From the NCBI GenBank assembly GCA_026390555.1, contig JAPLFS010000027.1, positions 1 to 43,051 of the forward strand: DNA of 43,051 nt, written 5' to 3'. The translations under genes and the position numbers were made by a program. The notes beneath the pieces are model-generated. The model saw nothing but the letters and a program-made list of their open reading frames with translations, made no database searches and was not told the DNA's origin. The stretch is from Pseudomonadota bacterium (GTDB lineage Bacteria; Bdellovibrionota_C; UBA2361; OMII01). Below are positions 41,929-43,051 of the stretch, piece after piece. Positions within the stretch are counted from its first letter, which is position 1. Every line of letters starts with the position of its first letter.

Positions 41929-42615
41929 ATGGAGAGCGTAAAGCGCGGTGTAGTAACAGTTGATGGGCTCGGAGCCTCTGGCAAGAGCGCTCTGGCGAGG
42001 ATGCTTGCCGATCGCCTTGGATTTGCACACCTGAACTCAGGTTTGCTTTACCGCGCAACGGCGTTCCTTGCTGAACGTGCAGGGCTCTCGTTAGATGATG
42101 GTACAAAGATAGCAGAGGAGCTTTTGAAGCATTCGGTCGCTCTTAAGCACGATGCGTTGCTGGGCGCGGTAGTGCTGATCAATGGAGGTCAGTATGAGGC
42201 TGAGCTTATGTCTCGGCGCATCTCTGAAGCTGCCTCGCAGGTTGCAAGGCACCAAGCTGTGCGTGCGCACCTCCTCGGCATTCAACAGACCGCCTTTGTC
42301 CCTATGGGGGTTGTCGCTGAGGGCCGTGATATGGGTACGGTTGTATTTCCCGATGCTAGGGTAAAATTCTTTGTTGAAGCGCGGCTAGAGGTGCGCGCCG
42401 AGCGACGGTGTGAGCAGTTGCGGCACAATGGGCAGGCGGCCGACCGAGATGGTGTTGCAAGTGAGCTTGAGGCGCGCGACCTGCGTGATGCAACACGAGC
42501 GACGGCTCCGATGAAGGCAGCCGAGGGCGCTATCATTATCGATAATTCAGATACAGCGCTCGAAGAAACTGTTAGGCGCATGTACGAGATCGTTAAGGCC
42601 AGCGATCTTAGGTAA
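41929..42615 (+). CDS. cmk: Cytidylate kinase
   Basis: Phosphorylates CMP and dCMP to the diphosphates for RNA, DNA and phospholipid synthesis. From the ATG at 41929 (GGAA eight nt upstream) it has 228 residues, matching the bacterial norm of about 225-230; earlier starts would give an unusual extension. The P-loop is VDGLGASGKSALA, AHLNSGLLYRA is the family's substrate segment, and EGRDMGTVVFPDARVKFFVEA is the Cmk signature (usually GRDIGT). The usual downstream gene rpsA is absent: a MITE begins 8 bp after the stop codon. Confidence 0.95.
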   Translation: MESVKRGVVTVDGLGASGKSALARMLADRLGFAHLNSGLLYRATAFLAERAGLSLDDGTKIAEELLKHSVALKHDALLGAVVLINGGQYEAELMSRRISEAASQVARHQAVRAHLLGIQQTAFVPMGVVAEGRDMGTVVFPDARVKFFVEARLEVRAERRCEQLRHNGQAADRDGVASELEARDLRDATRATAPMKAAEGAIIIDNSDTALEETVRRMYEIVKASDLR

Positions 42616-42623
42616 CTATTCAC
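42616..42623. repeat. Left target duplication of the compound MITE (CTATTCAC)
   Basis: CTATTCAC directly precedes the left terminal repeat. The four bases visible after the right end (43048-43051) are CTAT, the first four of this sequence; the window ends before the rest. Confidence 0.6.
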
Positions 42624-43047
42624 GGTTCCTCACCGATAAGTGTGGGTACATTAGATGGAAAACCCCTGCGCGGGAACGTGAACCGCTTCCCGTTACCTGC
42701 TCCCGCTCCGATACCAGCTCCGGAGAGGCTTCGCATCCGAAGCGGAGCCGGAATCAGGAGCGGTTCACGTTCAGGCGCACGGATTAACTTCGCAGCTTCT
42801 CTAGGGTTAACGCTACCCCGGCTTTATTGAGCTGAGTAGTTACGAAAGAGGATACAAAAAAAAGGTTCCTCACCGATAAGTGTGGGTACATTAGATGGAA
42901 AACCCCTGCGCGGGAAGCAGCGCACGTTCCAGCGCAGGGATTCAGCATCCATTATCTTACATTCTTCGACCGGCTTTTCTTCCATCTGCCGCGCATAGTT
43001 ATGCCATCATCCAGTAGCTTCCCACTCACACTTATTGGTGAGGAACC
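42624..43047 (+). mobile_element. Compound MITE with two left ends and one right end
   Basis: The left end (42624) is identical to the 29541 element for the first 25 bases, and its first 85-95 bases match that element almost throughout. Its right arm is degenerate and lacks a right terminal repeat. A second left end begins at 42864 and the shared right end closes at 43047, so a 184-bp short copy (42864-43047) is nested at the 3' side. The inner copy folds as a short hairpin (CCCTGCGC with GCGCAGGG). No transposase frame exists. Only the outermost ends match a target duplication, so the compound moved or was inserted as one unit. Confidence 0.82.
42864..43047 (+). mobile_element. Inner 184-bp MITE copy
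   Basis: Both 24-bp ends are present. The 8 bases to its left (all A) do not match the four visible bases to its right (CTAT), so this copy did not insert alone at its present position. It shares its last 110 bases closely with the 29541-30003 element and looks like the minimal form of the family. Confidence 0.75.
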
Positions 43048-43051
43048 CTAT

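Noticed and set aside
41777-42623. Shared 13-mer GGTAACTATTCAC upstream and downstream of cmk
   Set aside because: It overlaps the MITE target duplication by coincidence; no longer homology flanks it, so it is not a direct repeat of a mobile unit.
42642-42830. 62-codon Pro/Arg-rich frame in the compound MITE
   Set aside because: It runs across the terminal repeat and hairpin arms; its composition reflects the palindromic DNA, not a protein.
14983-42850. Shared 13-mer TAGTTACGAAAGA at about 14983 and 42836
   Set aside because: In a 43-kb window several such 13-mer matches are expected by chance; no flanking similarity.

Overview
The window is about 50% GC and comes from a Gram-negative (diderm) bacterium. 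The evidence is LptD, a lolC-lolD-bamA cluster, a second Omp85-type barrel, a lipobox lipoprotein, many signal-peptide proteins and a GDP-deoxysugar pathway. The lolC-lolD-bamA order, PEP carboxylase, NtrC-type regulator and FG-GAP surface protein fit a deltaproteobacterial-grade lineage (Myxococcota, Bdellovibrionota, SAR324 or similar). I cannot place it more exactly from sequence alone.

Layout. 1-3.0 kb, minus strand: a histidine kinase cut by the window edge, then pgk and a Nif3-family gene as one transcription unit (nif3 first). 3.2-6.7 kb: accD and lptD. 6.7-10.7 kb: a sugar-nucleotide block (RmlD-like reductase, mannose-1-phosphate guanylyltransferase, GDP-mannose dehydratase, GDP-deoxymannose reductase), which probably makes GDP-rhamnose for LPS O-antigen or another surface glycan. 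10.7-15 kb: ppc and an NtrC-type response regulator with an altered GAFTGA loop. 15-17.6 kb: a secreted seven-bladed FG-GAP propeller built from seven exact 62-residue units. 17.7-21.6 kb: two large proteins of unknown function. 21.6-23.9 kb: two divergent sigma-70-family (FliA/WhiG-like) sigma factors, one followed by a small disordered protein. 23.9-26.9 kb: rsmG, a gluzincin peptidase, an A-type Fe-S carrier with a Cys/Ser tail, and a lipoprotein. 27-29.5 kb: a secreted subtilase behind an almost perfect sigma-28 promoter. 30-34 kb: an M29 aminopeptidase, a hairpin-rich gene-free stretch, a 28-residue lysine-rich peptide gene with its own promoter and terminators, and a secreted reprolysin-like metalloprotease. 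34-42.6 kb: an Omp85-like protein, lolC-lolD-bamA, a patatin-like lipase and cmk.

Two copies of an undescribed-looking non-autonomous transposable element (MITE) sit exactly at gene ends: 29541-30003, after the subtilase stop codon, and a compound copy at 42624-43047, after cmk. Both have 24-bp terminal inverted repeats. The first has a perfect 8-bp target duplication. The second shows 4 of 4 visible matching bases of one before the window ends.

How the parts fit. Much of the window serves the cell envelope: LPS export (LptD), lipoprotein release (LolCD), barrel assembly (BamA), surface sugar synthesis and secreted proteins. The most suggestive regulatory picture is a sigma-28-like circuit: two FliA-like sigma factors, a possible anti-sigma partner, and a sigma-28 consensus promoter in front of the secreted subtilase. 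No flagellar genes are visible here. No rRNA, tRNA or CRISPR array was seen.
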